The notes: a model not told the origin generated them from the sequence alone. DNA of 64,000 bases from Candidatus Competibacter denitrificans Run_A_D11 (GCF_001051235.1 NZ_CBTJ020000033.1:47779-111778); one strand, 5' to 3'; positions 9,708 through 20,574 are shown, counted from the stretch's first letter. Program-made: numbers and translations.

Positions 9708-10664
9708 TCAGGCGGCAGTTTTGGTTTTGGGCCACACCGTTCCCACCGCCTTGACCGCCAGCAAGACCAGACCGCCCGCGAGGATTCCTACCACAATATT
9801 CACCAGGGATGGGGTCATAGCCGCCAACACCCCGCCGATACCCGATACGCCGTGCGCCAACTCGGTAGCACCATGCACCACCTCGTGCGCGTGGGGCAGA
9901 CCATGCACTAGAATTCCGCCACCCACCAAAAACATGGCCGCTGTACCGATCACCGATAGCGATTTCATCAGGTAAGGCGCAAACCATAAAATCCCGCGAC
10001 CCAAGGCTCGCTTGAAGCCGCCCCAAGCCGTCGCTGCGCTCTCCTTCACCAGATGCAATCCGGCATCATCTAACTTCACGATACCGGCCACCACGCCGTA
10101 CACGCCAACAGTCATTAAGATCGCGATGCCGATAATGACCGCGACCTGGGTAAGGAACGCCGCATTTTGCACAGTGCCCAGTGCGATGACGATAATTTCC
10201 GCAGATAAAATGAAATCGGTGCGGATCGCACCGCGAATTTTTTCCCGCTCGAAGGCTTCCATATCGACATTGGGATCGCTGATCGCCTGTACGGTCGCAA
10301 CGTGGGCCGCTTCCTCTTGGTGGTGGTCGGCGAAAAATTTGTGGGCCAACTTTTCAAACCCTTCAAAGCATAAAAAAGCGCCGCCCACCATCAGCAGCGG
10401 GGTAACCGCCCAAGGGGCCACGGCACTGATCAGGAGCGCCGCTGGCACGAGGATCAGCTTGTTTTTCATCGACCCTTTAGCGACCGCCCAGACCACCGGC
10501 AGTTCCCGTTCCGCGCGTACCCCTGAAACTTGCTCGGCGTTCAGCGCCAGATCGTCACCCAAGACCCCAGCGGTCTTTTTGGCCGCCACCTTGGTCATCA
10601 GCGCCACATCATCCAGCACGGTGGCAATATCGTCGATTAAGGCCAAAAGGCTGCTACCGGCCAT
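9708..10664 (-). CDS. DUF808 family inner membrane protein (YedI-like)
   Basis: A 318-residue protein matching E. coli YedI/DUF808. It opens with [18 protein letters not shown], followed by [20 protein letters not shown] and the [10 protein letters not shown] segment, then several hydrophobic helices and a Gly-rich C-terminal membrane hairpin. No enzymatic residues are known for the family and its function is not established. It lies 55 bases upstream of the mechanosensitive channel gene on the same strand, so co-transcription is possible. Its start faces opgD across a 261-base divergent gap. Confidence 0.88.
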   Translation of the reverse strand: MAGSSLLALIDDIATVLDDVALMTKVAAKKTAGVLGDDLALNAEQVSGVRAERELPVVWAVAKGSMKNKLILVPAALLISAVAPWAVTPLLMVGGAFLCFEGFEKLAHKFFADHHQEEAAHVATVQAISDPNVDMEAFEREKIRGAIRTDFILSAEIIVIALGTVQNAAFLTQVAVIIGIAILMTVGVYGVVAGIVKLDDAGLHLVKESAATAWGGFKRALGRGILWFAPYLMKSLSVIGTAAMFLVGGGILVHGLPHAHEVVHGATELAHGVSGIGGVLAAMTPSLVNIVVGILAGGLVLLAVKAVGTVWPKTKTAA

Positions 10665-10925
10665 ACGGTCACTCCCTGGGTTAAGTGGGCGATAAAGTTC
10701 ATAAAGGTGTTAGCACAAGGCAGGATGATAGCCCGGAGACGCCCCAAATCGAAGCGTTCAGCAGTTTTCTACCCGATAGACGGTTGCTACCGCGTTTCAA
10801 AACGAAGGCCCTTGATCGACGGCTCGCACCCGCGTAGTGCCCTGATCCCCAGCGGACGACCGCAAACGGTTCGAGCGCTATACTCTTTCCTTCCACCATA
10901 ACAGTAGCGGGTTGCGAGGGCGATC

Positions 10926-12503
10926 ATGATACGACGGGAGTTTTTGGTAGGGTTGTTGCGGGCGGCCGCGTGCGGGTTGTTGCCGATGAGCACGCTTGGT
11001 GAGTCATTCCCTGGCGCCAACACCCCAAGAACGGATGGCCAGCCCTTCAGCAAAGCTTGGCTGCGCGAAACGGCGCAACGTCTCGCGCAACAGCCCTACA
11101 CTCAACCGACCGATGCCCGCCCACCGTGGCTGGCGGCCATGTCCTGGGACGACTATCAAGCTCTCAACAACTTCCGCATCGACCAATCCCTATGGGCGGG
11201 AGGAGAACTGCCGTTCCAGGCGCGGTTCTTCCATCTGGGGTTATATTTCCACTACCCGGTCAAGATTTTTGAAGTCGCCAATGGCCTGGCATCACCGGTC
11301 ATGTTCTCGCCAAACCTGTTCAAGTACGGCCCGCGCGTTAAGGATAAAATTCCAGAGCAAATTGGCGATCTCGGTTTTGCCGGTTTCCGGGTCAACAGCC
11401 GCGCCGACTGGGATCGGGATATGTTTTCGTTTTTAGGGGCCAGTTACTTCCGGGCGGTCGGCGCCAGCAAGCAATACGGTCTCTCAGCCCGTGGCCTGGC
11501 TATCGACACCGGCATGGAGCGCCCAGAGGAATTTCCCGCCTTTCGCGCATTTTGGCTGGAGCGCCCGCCCGCCGACAGCATGGCTTTAACCCTCCATGCG
11601 CTGCTCGACAGCCCCAGCATCACCGGCGCTTACAGCTTCGTGGTGACCCCTGGCGACATCACGGTGATGGAGGTGGAAAGCCACCTATTCCCGCGCCGTG
11701 CTATCGAACGCATCGGTATCGCGCCCATGACCTCAATGTTCCAGTGTGGCGAAAACGACCGGCGCATCGCCGACGATTACCGGCCGGAAATCCACGATTC
11801 CGATGGACTGGCGCTGTGGACGGGTACCGGCGAATGGATCTGGCGACCGATTCTCAACCCGCACTATATCCGCGTGAACTCCTTTGGCGACGAAAACCCG
11901 CGCGGCTTTGGGCTATTGCAGCGCGACCGCGATTTCAATCACTATCAGGATGATGGCGCCTTCTACAATAAGCGCCCATCCCTTTGGGTGGAGCCGCTCG
12001 GTCACTGGGGAAGCGGCGCGGTGCAGTTGGTGGAACTGCCCACCGCTGACGAAACACTCGATAATATCGTGGCCTATTGGAATCCGGCCGAACCGGTGCG
12101 GCCGGGGCAGACGTTGGGATTCAACTACCGCCTGTATTGGGGCGCGCAACCACCATTTCAGCCGTCCGTCGCCACCGTGCTGGCCACTCGCACTGGCATG
12201 GGCGGTGTCCCCGGCCAACGCCCCAGCGAGCCGATGCGAAAATTTGTGATCGATTTCCAGGGTGGTACGCTGGCCCGCTTACCGGCAACGGCCAAAGTGG
12301 AGGCCGTGGTCAATGCCTCACGCGGCGAGATCCGAGATGTGGTCGCGCTCAAGCTGAAGGAGTCGGAGTTGTGGCGCTGCCATTTTGATCTCAACGCGAA
12401 GGGTTCTGCGCCGGTGGATTTGCGGTGCTTCCTGCGGGATGCCAGTGGCGCACTCAGCGAAACCTGGCTCTACCAATGGTCGCCACCGCCCGCAGCAGGC
12501 TGA
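10926..12503 (+). CDS. opgD: Glucan biosynthesis protein D (OpgD/MdoD)
   Basis: Periplasmic protein of osmoregulated periplasmic glucan synthesis, of the OpgG/OpgD (MdoG) family. The twin-arginine start MIRREFLVG followed by a hydrophobic stretch indicates Tat export, typical of OpgD and not OpgG. Family blocks are strong: LFKYGP, DLGFAGFRV, FLGASYFRAVG, YGLSARGLAIDT, GIAPMTSMFQCGEN, NGEWI-like GTGEWIWRP and NKRPSLWVEP. Length 525 is normal. A GAGGG ribosome site lies 6 bases before the ATG. No opgH glucosyltransferase gene is in the window, so the backbone enzyme must be elsewhere or absent. Confidence 0.93.
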   Translation: MIRREFLVGLLRAAACGLLPMSTLGESFPGANTPRTDGQPFSKAWLRETAQRLAQQPYTQPTDARPPWLAAMSWDDYQALNNFRIDQSLWAGGELPFQARFFHLGLYFHYPVKIFEVANGLASPVMFSPNLFKYGPRVKDKIPEQIGDLGFAGFRVNSRADWDRDMFSFLGASYFRAVGASKQYGLSARGLAIDTGMERPEEFPAFRAFWLERPPADSMALTLHALLDSPSITGAYSFVVTPGDITVMEVESHLFPRRAIERIGIAPMTSMFQCGENDRRIADDYRPEIHDSDGLALWTGTGEWIWRPILNPHYIRVNSFGDENPRGFGLLQRDRDFNHYQDDGAFYNKRPSLWVEPLGHWGSGAVQLVELPTADETLDNIVAYWNPAEPVRPGQTLGFNYRLYWGAQPPFQPSVATVLATRTGMGGVPGQRPSEPMRKFVIDFQGGTLARLPATAKVEAVVNASRGEIRDVVALKLKESELWRCHFDLNAKGSAPVDLRCFLRDASGALSETWLYQWSPPPAAG

Positions 12504-12534
12504 GCAGTCGAGACGCTTGTACGATAAAACGCCT

Positions 12535-12555
12535 TGGCTCGGCTCGTCCGAGCCA
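12535..12555 (+). other. Hairpin just after opgD
   Basis: Perfect 8-base inverted repeat TGGCTCGG / CCGAGCCA with a 5-base loop, 32 bases after the opgD stop. There is no T-run after it, so it is not a standard intrinsic terminator; it could protect the mRNA 3' end or act with Rho. Confidence 0.45.
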
Positions 12556-12688
12556 GCCGCCCGGATAAAGGCTCATTGAGTTACCATCCATCTTGACCAT
12601 AATAGTAGGGATCTCACACGCCTGCTTTGTGGCATGATTTTCTTTGGTCATCACTGCCGCGAATACCCCAACCCAACGAGTCAAGACC

Positions 12689-13750
12689 ATGCTCCGGCTG
12701 CTGCAATCATTGTTTTCAACGACGCCCAATTATCCAGGAAAATTTGATGCGGCGCTCATCCGGGGTGCCATCGAACGGGTCGTGGGCGGCACCGATCCAC
12801 GATTGCGGATGGCAACCCAATATCAAAAAAAACTTTGGCCCGCCGTTGAACGGTCAATCGATTACGTCAATGGGTTGGTGGATTCGCTGCCGCCGCCGGT
12901 TGAAATTGGTGGCTGCCGGTTCACCACCGATCCCCGCTTACGGGCACTGTTCGCCTCGTCGCAGCACCTGCAAGAAATCTTAAGTTTTGGCAAAGAGCTG
13001 CATCAGTATCGCCAGCGCATCGGTGGAGGCTTACCCACCGATTTGTACGCCCTCCTCCGCACGGAACGAACCGAAAAAATCATTCTTGGAGTTGCCTTGG
13101 AAGGCAATATCATCCGCCGCGATGTCCCGCAAATCACCATCAACTTTCACAACCACAGCGTCGCTTTCCCAGCCGGTAGCGAAACCAAAACCCGGCGCGA
13201 AATCAAAAAACGCGCCTTCGACCATCTCATCGAAACCGCATTGGCATATCTGGTCGCCGTTCGTAACAAAAAACAGGATCTGGAACATCAACAACGCCAA
13301 CTGTTCCAGAAGAAAACCAAACTGCTCAAAGGCGCAAGCGTCGGTCTTGAGCCTTTACTTGATCCGCAGGCCACCGCCATGGCCACGCCCGCCGCCATCG
13401 ACCGCCGGCTCCGTGAAATTGAAACCGAGCTGAACCGGCTGCGGGCCGATTCGGCGACCCTGGACCACCACCTTGCCAAAGTAGCAGCGACCTTGCGCGA
13501 ACCGGAAAAGCATCTGCGCCTGGATCGGGTCACGCTGGCCTTGGATCACATGAACATCAAGATCGATAAAGAAGCCGCCAACGCAGCCAATACGATCACC
13601 TTCGATGAAATCATGTTGGGACAAAATCGTCGGATCACCGTGTTACCGATCCATTTTCCAAGCAACGAACTCTTACCAGAGCAGGATTTTTTTGCCGAAG
13701 CCAATCGGTTGCTGTATGCGGGCGCTCAGCCCAAGTTGACGACGATTTAA
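12689..13750 (+). CDS. Hypothetical coiled-coil protein
   Basis: Not recognised. The product is 353 residues from the ATG at 12689; an ATG 45 bases upstream adds a non-conserved-looking leader. It is soluble, with no signal peptide or membrane helix. The first part is mixed alpha/beta ([15 protein letters not shown], then [18 protein letters not shown]). The middle, roughly residues 185-290, is rich in Lys, Gln, Glu, Leu and Arg and looks like two helices of a coiled coil ([20 protein letters not shown] and [20 protein letters not shown]). The C-terminus returns to beta-like sequence. Its stop and that of endonuclease V on the other strand share a TTAA, so the genes converge with 4 bases of overlap. 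Function unknown. Confidence 0.75.
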   Translation: MLRLLQSLFSTTPNYPGKFDAALIRGAIERVVGGTDPRLRMATQYQKKLWPAVERSIDYVNGLVDSLPPPVEIGGCRFTTDPRLRALFASSQHLQEILSFGKELHQYRQRIGGGLPTDLYALLRTERTEKIILGVALEGNIIRRDVPQITINFHNHSVAFPAGSETKTRREIKKRAFDHLIETALAYLVAVRNKKQDLEHQQRQLFQKKTKLLKGASVGLEPLLDPQATAMATPAAIDRRLREIETELNRLRADSATLDHHLAKVAATLREPEKHLRLDRVTLALDHMNIKIDKEAANAANTITFDEIMLGQNRRITVLPIHFPSNELLPEQDFFAEANRLLYAGAQPKLTTI

Positions 13751-14406
13751 CCCGACGCTAACCGGTGTGCCTGACGAGTGGTCTCCGGTAGGCGGTAGCG
13801 GGTGCAGCAGCCCATCACGTAGCCGATAGCCGTTTCCAGACTCACGCGGTGGCCGGACGAAACATACAGCGGCTTGACCCCTGACCGGGTACGCACTATC
13901 GCGCCGATCACCTCTTGGTGTGCCCGCAGCGGCGACCACTGCCCTCGCTGATGGGCTGGTTCTACCCCGGTCCCGTACAGGCGAGTCTTGCCAACGCCAA
14001 TGCTGGGCACATCCATCAGCAAGCCCAGATGGCTGGCGATGCCGAACCGGCGCGGGTGAGCGATGCCTTGTCCGTCGCACAGTAGCAGATCGGGCGGCTC
14101 ACACAGTTGTGTCAGGGCATCAAGAACAGCCGGTAATTCCCGAAACGACAGCAGGCCGGGGACATAGGGAAATTCGGTCGGTCGGCGGGCGATGGTGGTT
14201 TCCAATAACTCCAGCCCCGGATAGGCCAGCACGGCCACTGCTGCCCGAGTCACGGTCCCGTCCGCTTCAAAACCGACATCCACGCCTGCCACCCGCCGCA
14301 CTGTGCCTAGCCGGTCGGCCAGAATCACCCGCCCCCGTAACGCTTGTTGCAAGGCGATGGCTTCAGCCGGTGTGACGTTCCAAGAATGGGTCAAGCTCGC
14401 TTTCAT
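13747..14406 (-). CDS. nfi: Endonuclease V (deoxyinosine 3' endonuclease)
   Basis: Repair nuclease that cuts the second phosphodiester bond 3' to deoxyinosine in deaminated DNA. At 219 residues it is close to the 223 of E. coli Nfi. Visible catalytic and binding segments are the Asp of VAGVDVGFE, the family [13 protein letters not shown] wedge region, the Asp of [20 protein letters not shown], and the C-terminal [13 protein letters not shown]. The start at 14406 follows GGTGAA-like sequence and gives the family N-terminus; the 31-residue Cys-rich extension available upstream is rejected. Single-gene unit converging on the coiled-coil gene. Confidence 0.93.
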   Translation of the reverse strand: MKASLTHSWNVTPAEAIALQQALRGRVILADRLGTVRRVAGVDVGFEADGTVTRAAVAVLAYPGLELLETTIARRPTEFPYVPGLLSFRELPAVLDALTQLCEPPDLLLCDGQGIAHPRRFGIASHLGLLMDVPSIGVGKTRLYGTGVEPAHQRGQWSPLRAHQEVIGAIVRTRSGVKPLYVSSGHRVSLETAIGYVMGCCTRYRLPETTRQAHRLASG

Positions 14407-14628
14407 AGGGAATTCACCGCCAACCAGCGCAATCGCGCGCCATAGCGCGCCCCGTGCGGCCAAGTTGCAAGAACAGCAAAGCACCGAGCACCATATCAAG
14501 CTAAACCATCAGAAAAACAACGACGACATAAGCGGTCATGGCATCAGAAAAACTCGGAGCCTCGAAAAAAGCATCGGGCCGTGATCGCTGCACGATTCGG
14601 TTTTCACAAACCTGTCACCAGCCCGGGC

Positions 14629-14658
14629 GGGACATGCTCACCCGCTTTGGCATAGAAT
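14629..14658 (+). promoter_or_regulatory. Possible sigma-70 promoter of hisG
   Basis: GGGACA (14629) and TAGAAT (14653) are separated by 18 bases and lie 42 bases before the hisG ATG. The match is moderate. The rest of the 293-base gap from nfi to hisG shows no gene and no his leader peptide. Confidence 0.35.
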
Positions 14659-14699
14659 GGCGGCCCTTTCAGCCACCCTGATCCTAACAGGATTCCATC

Positions 14700-15572
14700 A
14701 TGCGGCAACTCAAACTCGGCATTCCCAAAGGCAGCCTGGAAGCGTCCACCATCGCCCTGTTCGGCCAAGCCGGCTGGACCATCAGCCCCCATAGCCGCAA
14801 CTATTTCCCCACGATCAACGATCCAGAAATCAGTTGTGCGCTGGTGCGGTCCCAGGAAATGGCGCCCTACATCGCCAATGGCACTCTCGACGCGGGACTG
14901 ACCGGCTTGGACTGGATTTTAGAAACGCGGGCCGATGTCGCGGAAATCGCTGAGTTGAGCTACGCGAAAAGCTCGGATCAACCCGCCCGCTGGGTCTTGA
15001 TCGTCAAGGGCGACTCACCGATTTGCTCGCCAGAGGATTTGGCTGGCAAGCGCATTGCCACCGAACTGGTGGGCTTTACCCAACGCTACCTGGCCGAACG
15101 CGGCATCACGGCGACGGTTGAATTTTCCTGGGGCGCCACTGAGGCCAAAGTCGTCGAAGGGCTAGTCGATGCCGCCGTCGAAATCACTGAAACGGGGAGC
15201 ACTATCCGCGCTCACGGATTGCGCATCGTCTGCGATCTGCTGCACACCACCACTCGCCTGATCGCCAACCCCACCGCGCTGGCAGATCCGTGGAAAAAAG
15301 CCAAGATCGAGCAAATCGCCCTGCTCACGCGCGCCGCGCTGGCTGCGCGCAATAAAGTCGCACTCAAAATGAACGTCCCGGCGGCGCAACTGGATCAGGT
15401 CGTGCAACTGCTCCCCAGCCTACACGCACCCACCGTCAGTCATCTCTACGACCGTGACTGGCTGGCTCTGGAAACCGTGGTGGATGGTGGTTTGGTGCGT
15501 GATCTCCTCCCCCGGCTCATTGCCGCCGGTGCCCAGGGTATTCTTGAGTACGAACTCAAAAAGATGGTCTAA
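14700..15572 (+). CDS. hisG: ATP phosphoribosyltransferase HisG, long form
   Basis: First step of histidine synthesis: ATP plus PRPP to phosphoribosyl-ATP. The 290 residues include the C-terminal regulatory domain (about 215-290), so this is the long, HisZ-independent form that binds histidine directly. Family segments: KLGIPKGSLEAST at the start, VRSQEMAPYIANGTLDAGLTG, the ELVGFTQRYLAERG segment, and the PRPP loop region DAAVEITETGSTIRAHGLRI. An AGGA lies 8 bases before the ATG. No other his genes follow; ndk comes 198 bases later. hisG therefore stands apart from the rest of the his pathway here. Confidence 0.95.
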   Translation: MRQLKLGIPKGSLEASTIALFGQAGWTISPHSRNYFPTINDPEISCALVRSQEMAPYIANGTLDAGLTGLDWILETRADVAEIAELSYAKSSDQPARWVLIVKGDSPICSPEDLAGKRIATELVGFTQRYLAERGITATVEFSWGATEAKVVEGLVDAAVEITETGSTIRAHGLRIVCDLLHTTTRLIANPTALADPWKKAKIEQIALLTRAALAARNKVALKMNVPAAQLDQVVQLLPSLHAPTVSHLYDRDWLALETVVDGGLVRDLLPRLIAAGAQGILEYELKKMV

Positions 15573-15770
15573 CCCTTTACCGCCACCCAATTTCGGGACA
15601 GCGGAACTAGTTGCCTATACTGACAATTTACTACCAACCTTGCGGCTATGCGTTGCTTGAGTCGCCAAAATATCGTTAAACTCTACCGAGTAATACCCGC
15701 CGCCGTTCGCTAGACTTGCCTCACGGACCAATCTTAATCCCCATCCGCTTTCCCCTTTGCTGGAGCCCTT

Positions 15771-16208
15771 ATGGCCTTGGAACACACCCTTTCCATTATC
15801 AAACCCGATGCGGTTGCCCGTAACATCATCGGCAAGATTTACAACCGCTTCGAAGAGGGCGGCCTACAAATCGTTGCCGCCAAGATGCTTCGCTTAACGC
15901 ACGAACAGGCCGAAGTCTTTTATGCTGTGCATCGTGAACGGCCGTTTTATCCTGAATTGATCGATTACATGACCTCCGGCCCGGTCATGGTACAGGTGTT
16001 GGAAGGTGAAGATGCTATCGCCAAGCATCGTGAAATCATGGGTGCTACCGATCCCAAGAAAGCAGATCCCGGCACCATCCGAGCTGATTTTGCCGAAAGC
16101 GTGACGAAAAATGCGGTACACGGCTCCGATGCCACTGAAACCGCCGCGCACGAAATCGCTTTTTTTTTCGGCCAGTTTGACCTGTGTCCTCACACTGACT
16201 CCGTTTGA
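15771..16208 (+). CDS. ndk: Nucleoside diphosphate kinase
   Basis: Transfers the gamma phosphate from ATP to other nucleoside diphosphates through a phospho-histidine. The 145 residues include the active-site NAVHGSDA, the TIRADFA segment and the N-terminal [10 protein letters not shown]. The C-terminus [15 protein letters not shown] keeps the family's CPxT end. A run of nine T at 16160-16168 encodes Phe-Phe-Phe and might invite slippage, but the downstream frame matches the family, so the gene is intact. The next gene starts 19 bases after the stop. Confidence 0.96.
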   Translation: MALEHTLSIIKPDAVARNIIGKIYNRFEEGGLQIVAAKMLRLTHEQAEVFYAVHRERPFYPELIDYMTSGPVMVQVLEGEDAIAKHREIMGATDPKKADPGTIRADFAESVTKNAVHGSDATETAAHEIAFFFGQFDLCPHTDSV

Positions 16209-16227
16209 ATATAAAGCGTCCACCGCC

Positions 16228-17325
16228 GTGACCGCCAGCAGTGCTAAAATCAACTTGCTCGATCTCAATCGGCGCGATTTGGCAGCCTTTTTCATCGGGC
16301 TGGGCGAAAAGCCCTTCCGTGCTACCCAACTGATGAAATGGGTTTATCACGAGCATGTCGTTGATTTCGCGGCGATGACCGATTTGAGCAAGGGCCTGCG
16401 GGGCCAACTGGCCGAGCGGGCCGAGATTCGGCTTCCTGAGGTGGTGCTGGCACAAGCCTCACGAGATGGTTCTCACAAGTGGCTGATCCGGGTGGATAAC
16501 GACAATTGCATTGAAACGGTGTTCATCCCGGAAACGGACCGCGGCACGCTGTGCGTTTCCTCGCAAGTCGGCTGCCCGCTGGATTGTTCGTTCTGTGCCA
16601 CGGCACGCCAAGGATTTAACCGTAACCTCAGTGCCGCCGAGATCATCGGCCAAGTCTGGTTGGCCAGCCAGACGCTGGGCCAGGTATCCAAGGGTGCTCG
16701 CCCCATCACCAATATCGTGCTGATGGGGATGGGCGAGCCGCTGCTCAACTTTGACAACGTGGTAAAAGCGACCGAACTCATGCAGGACGATTTGGGCTTT
16801 GGTATCTCGAAACGCCGAGTCACGCTGAGCACCGCTGGCGTGGTCCCTGCCCTGTACCGGCTGCGTGAGGTCTCCGAAATCAGCCTGGCGGTCTCACTGC
16901 ACGCGCCTGATGATGCGCTACGTGATCAGTTGGTACCGCTGAACCGCAAATATCCCATCGCCGAGTTGCTGGCCGCTTGCCGACAGTACATCGCCGACAA
17001 ACCATACCGCCGCATCACCTGGGAATATGTGTTGCTGGATGGGATCAACGATTCGGAAGAACAGGCCGATGCCCTGGCGGCGCTGTTAAAACACATTCCG
17101 TCCAAGGTCAACTTGATTCCGTTCAATCCATTTCCGGAAACACGCTATCAGCGCTCCAAGCCGGCCGCCATCGCCCGCTTCCAAGCGGTACTGATGGCGC
17201 ATGACCTGACCGTGATCACCCGCAAAACTCGCGGGGATGATATCGCCGCTGCCTGTGGTCAGTTGGCCGGTCAGGTGCAAGCGCGCGGTCGGCGGCCGGA
17301 ACGTCGCCTACAATTGACGAGTTGA
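16228..17325 (+). CDS. rlmN: Dual-specificity 23S rRNA/tRNA adenine-C2 methyltransferase RlmN
   Basis: Radical-SAM enzyme that methylates A2503 of 23S rRNA and A37 of some tRNAs. The cluster motif CPLDCSFC (Cys-x3-Cys-x2-Cys) is present, as are the SAM-binding [28 protein letters not shown], and a late Cys in [11 protein letters not shown] that corresponds to the methyl-carrying cysteine region. The GTG at 16228 is chosen because [12 protein letters not shown] is the usual family beginning; the longer frame runs back inside ndk. That gives 365 residues, against 384 in E. coli. Start of a compact rlmN-pilW-rodZ run, as in many gammaproteobacteria. Confidence 0.94.
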   Translation: MTASSAKINLLDLNRRDLAAFFIGLGEKPFRATQLMKWVYHEHVVDFAAMTDLSKGLRGQLAERAEIRLPEVVLAQASRDGSHKWLIRVDNDNCIETVFIPETDRGTLCVSSQVGCPLDCSFCATARQGFNRNLSAAEIIGQVWLASQTLGQVSKGARPITNIVLMGMGEPLLNFDNVVKATELMQDDLGFGISKRRVTLSTAGVVPALYRLREVSEISLAVSLHAPDDALRDQLVPLNRKYPIAELLAACRQYIADKPYRRITWEYVLLDGINDSEEQADALAALLKHIPSKVNLIPFNPFPETRYQRSKPAAIARFQAVLMAHDLTVITRKTRGDDIAAACGQLAGQVQARGRRPERRLQLTS

Positions 17326-17338
17326 GAGGCCATCCACC

Positions 17339-18097
17339 ATGCGCCACTCGACTGCACCGCTGGTTTTGATTCTTACCGTACTACTGGGCGCTTGCGCCGG
17401 AAGCAAGGACGGCGAATTCAAGGAAAATGTTTCCGAGGCGAACTTCAAGTTAGGCATCGGTTATCTGCAATCCGGCCGCCTTGACATCGCTGCGGAAAAG
17501 CTGCTTAAAGCGGTGCAATACAACGAAAATTATCCAGAAGCCCATAACGCTTTGGGGGTTCTTTACGAGGAGATGCGCGAGTATGGACCGGCCGAAACCC
17601 ATTTCAAACAGGCCATCGCCCTTAAATCTGATTACACGCTGGCCAGACTGAATTACGCTCGGCTGCTGTGCGCGCGTGAACCGATTCGCACCGCCGAAGG
17701 CGAGAGCGAATTCCAAAAGATTGCTGACAACCAAGCCAATTCTGGCGCTACTGCCTCGGATGCCTATGCCGGACTGGGGCTGTGCGCCCGCCGCCGCAAT
17801 GATCCAGCGCAAGCTGAAATCTGGCTCCGTAAGGCGCTTGATCAAAACCCCAACAATGCCATCGCCCTGTACGAAATGGCCGAACTCAGCCAGATTCAGG
17901 GCAAGGCGCTGCCGGCGCGCGCTTTTTTACAACGCTATCATAGCCAATCTCGCCCAAACCCACAGAGCTTGTGGCTCGGCTTCACCATCGAATCCGCTGC
18001 CGATGGAGACCCCCTGATGCGGCGAGAATACAGCAGTATCTTGTCATCACAGTTCCCAAATTCCGAAGAAGCCCAACGCATCAGTAAACCAAAATGA
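17339..18097 (+). CDS. pilW: Type IV pilus assembly lipoprotein PilW/PilF
   Basis: Outer-membrane TPR lipoprotein needed for PilQ secretin assembly in type IV pilus systems. The signal peptide ends in the lipobox LLGAC with Cys19. TPR repeats follow (from about residue 35: NFKLGIGYLQSGRLDIAAEK, then AHNALGVLYEEMREYGPAET and others) to about residue 200. The 252-residue length is normal. It starts 13 bases after rlmN and overlaps rodZ by 4 bases. No other pilus genes are in the window, so a role in pilus formation is inferred from the family and the conserved rlmN-pilW-rodZ order. Confidence 0.9.
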   Translation: MRHSTAPLVLILTVLLGACAGSKDGEFKENVSEANFKLGIGYLQSGRLDIAAEKLLKAVQYNENYPEAHNALGVLYEEMREYGPAETHFKQAIALKSDYTLARLNYARLLCAREPIRTAEGESEFQKIADNQANSGATASDAYAGLGLCARRRNDPAQAEIWLRKALDQNPNNAIALYEMAELSQIQGKALPARAFLQRYHSQSRPNPQSLWLGFTIESAADGDPLMRREYSSILSSQFPNSEEAQRISKPK

Positions 18098-19203
18098 TGA
18101 CGCCCCACGAAACTACACTCGATGTGAACTCAACGGCCAAATCGATGGACGCCGCAGACACCGAATCGCTGGGCGCTTGGCTCACCCGCGCCCGCACTCG
18201 ATTTAATGCCGAGCAACGCGATATCGCCCATCACCTTGGCTTGAACCCCAGCATCATCGCCGCGCTCGAAAGCGACGACTTGAGCCAGCTTGGCCCACCG
18301 GTGTTCGTGCGCGGTTATCTAACGCGCTATGCCCGACTTTTGGGCCTGCCCGAACAGGAAGCGCTCGAACGCTACCAGCGGCAAATGGGGACCAGCCAAA
18401 AGCCACCCCCCTTACAGGTGACACATCCCCTACGGCGGCAAACCCGGGTGCGCGACTTGCGCGGGGTTTTTTATCTGGCGCTGCTGGTGGGGATCGCATG
18501 GACGGCGATCCAAAATCTGAATAATCTCGACCCCAGTCGCCTACTGACGTTCTGGTCGGATGGCCGCTCGGACTCTGTGAGCCGGACCGGTAATCAACCG
18601 GCTAATACCGATAGCCGGACCCAATACCCGTTTCAGGCAGAACCGGCGACCACCACTGCCTCGGCCTCGCTGGCGACGAAGGAAGCACCCCTACCCCAGT
18701 CCAGCACGATGGTTCCCGCCAGCAGCAATGTCGGCTCGCCCGCTCCAGCCGCCCCCATGACACCCGCGTCTCCGCCACAACCAGCGACCGTCTCACCGAC
18801 ATCTGGAGTGGTGCTCACGACTAACACCCCATCCGCCGCTGGTTCGCCAGAGTCTGCCGCTGGCCCTGCGATACAAGGGGTCGTGGCGATTGCTACGGTT
18901 CCGGCCACCGGTACGCCCACGGAAGCCGGGGGTGCCAGCTCGGCGAACGAAGCAAAACTCCTGCTGGAATTCAGTAACGATTGCTGGATGGAAGTGAAAG
19001 ACGCGCAAGGCAATGTACTCGCCAACGGGCTGATGAAAGCCAACAGCGCTCATACGATTTCAGGCTCGGCGCCCTTCAAGGTAACGCTTGGCAATGCGCC
19101 TGCCGCCCGTATCATCCTGGATGATCGCCTCGTCAACACCGATATTTACGTCCCCCGACGCGGTACGGTCAGCCGGTTTACCTTAGATCGAGGCCAACCT
19201 TGA
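18094..19203 (+). CDS. rodZ: RodZ-like cytoskeletal/HTH membrane protein
   Basis: Bitopic protein that links MreB to the rod-shape peptidoglycan machinery. It shows an N-terminal helix-turn-helix of the RodZ type (about 25-90, LGAWLTRARTRFNAEQRDIA then HHLGLNPSIIAALE), a single membrane helix (GVFYLALLVGIAWTAI, about 127-142), a long Pro/Ala/Thr/Ser linker (about 165-285) and the periplasmic C-terminal DUF4115 beta domain. At 369 residues it is slightly longer than the E. coli protein, mostly through the linker. The start ATG overlaps the pilW stop; a second in-frame ATG follows 3 bases later. Confidence 0.9.
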   Translation: MMTPHETTLDVNSTAKSMDAADTESLGAWLTRARTRFNAEQRDIAHHLGLNPSIIAALESDDLSQLGPPVFVRGYLTRYARLLGLPEQEALERYQRQMGTSQKPPPLQVTHPLRRQTRVRDLRGVFYLALLVGIAWTAIQNLNNLDPSRLLTFWSDGRSDSVSRTGNQPANTDSRTQYPFQAEPATTTASASLATKEAPLPQSSTMVPASSNVGSPAPAAPMTPASPPQPATVSPTSGVVLTTNTPSAAGSPESAAGPAIQGVVAIATVPATGTPTEAGGASSANEAKLLLEFSNDCWMEVKDAQGNVLANGLMKANSAHTISGSAPFKVTLGNAPAARIILDDRLVNTDIYVPRRGTVSRFTLDRGQP

Positions 19204-19254
19204 CGCTCGACATCGCTTGCGTCAACACCTAGCCCCTCAGCCAAATTCACACGC

Positions 19255-20541
19255 ATGGCCAACTCTTTACAAGCCGTCCGCGGCATGAATGACCTTCTGC
19301 CCGGCGAAACGGCGCTGTGGCAATCGCTTGAAGCAACCTTGCGCACGGTTCTCGCCGGCTATGGCTATCAGGAAATACGGCTGCCTCTGGTCGAAAAAAC
19401 CGAGCTGTTCGCCCGTTCCATCGGCGAAGTGACCGATATCGTCGAAAAAGAGATGTACACCTTTGCCGACCGCAACGGTGACAGCCTGACCTTGCGCCCC
19501 GAAGGGACTGCTGGCTGCGTGCGAGCCTGCATCGAACACGGACTGCTGCATAACCAAACGCAGCGCTTGTGGTATGTCGGCCCGATGTTCCGCTACGAAA
19601 AACCCCAAAAAGGCCGCTATCGTCAGTTTCATCAGGTTGGCGCGGAAGCTTACGGCATGGTCGGCCCGGACATCGACGCTGAATTGATTTGCTTGTCGGC
19701 CCGACTGTGGCGGCAGTTGGGCATCCGCGATGTCACCCTGCAAATCAATTCGCTCGGTTCTAGTGCTGCCCGCGCCGCGTACCGCGAACGGCTGGTCGCG
19801 TATCTGACGACCCGGCACGCTGAGTTGGATGAGGACAGCCGGCGGCGTTTGCACACCAATCCATTGCGTGTACTCGACAGCAAAAACCCAGCCATGACAG
19901 CCGTGATCGCCGAAGCGCCTTCACTGCTTGATCATCTCGATCCCGATTCTCAAGATCATTTTGCCGGCTTACGAGCGCTGCTGGATGCCGCTGGCGTTGC
20001 CTACACGATGAACCCCAGGTTGGTGCGAGGCTTGGATTATTACTGCAAAACAGTGTTTGAGTGGGTCACCGACACCTTGGGCGCGCAAGGCACGATCTGC
20101 GCCGGTGGCCGCTACGATGGCCTGATCGCCCAGTTAGGTGGCGAAGCAGTGCCGGGTGTTGGCTTTGCGCTCGGCCTGGAGCGCCTGGCCGCTATGCTGG
20201 CGGCCACCGGCTATCCCGCCACCGAACCACCGCCACACGTTTATCTGATCTTGGCCGGTGAAGTGGCCCAGCGTATGGGGCTGGCCTTAGCCGAACGCTT
20301 GCGCGATGAGGTAGCGGGATTGCGGCTGCGGATGAACTGCGGTGGCGGTAGCTTCAAGGCACAATTCCGGCGAGCCGACAGCAGTGGAGCGCGTTTTGCT
20401 CTGGTCGTGGGCGATGACGAACTGGCTGCCAAAACCGTTAGCATCAAACCCTTGCGTGCGGCACAAACCGCTCAGCTCACCCTGCCCGAAGACCAGGCAA
20501 TCGCCTATCTGCAAGCGGCGATGCAGGACGGCCAACCTTAA
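19255..20541 (+). CDS. hisS: Histidyl-tRNA synthetase
   Basis: Class II aminoacyl-tRNA synthetase that charges tRNA-His. The 428 residues have the class II motif 2 region ([19 protein letters not shown]), the [15 protein letters not shown] block, the histidine-specific [28 protein letters not shown] and motif 3 [12 protein letters not shown], followed by the anticodon-binding domain (about 330-428). It lies directly after rodZ; ispG, which usually sits between rodZ and hisS, is missing from this place. YfgM and BamB follow in the usual order. Confidence 0.97.
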   Translation: MANSLQAVRGMNDLLPGETALWQSLEATLRTVLAGYGYQEIRLPLVEKTELFARSIGEVTDIVEKEMYTFADRNGDSLTLRPEGTAGCVRACIEHGLLHNQTQRLWYVGPMFRYEKPQKGRYRQFHQVGAEAYGMVGPDIDAELICLSARLWRQLGIRDVTLQINSLGSSAARAAYRERLVAYLTTRHAELDEDSRRRLHTNPLRVLDSKNPAMTAVIAEAPSLLDHLDPDSQDHFAGLRALLDAAGVAYTMNPRLVRGLDYYCKTVFEWVTDTLGAQGTICAGGRYDGLIAQLGGEAVPGVGFALGLERLAAMLAATGYPATEPPPHVYLILAGEVAQRMGLALAERLRDEVAGLRLRMNCGGGSFKAQFRRADSSGARFALVVGDDELAAKTVSIKPLRAAQTAQLTLPEDQAIAYLQAAMQDGQP

Positions 20542-20574
20542 CCAATCCAACCGAACGCCAGAGGAAACCGGGCG

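Noticed and set aside
16160..16168. Possible frameshift at a nine-T run in ndk
   Set aside because: The frame after the run still gives the family C-terminus, so no correction is needed.
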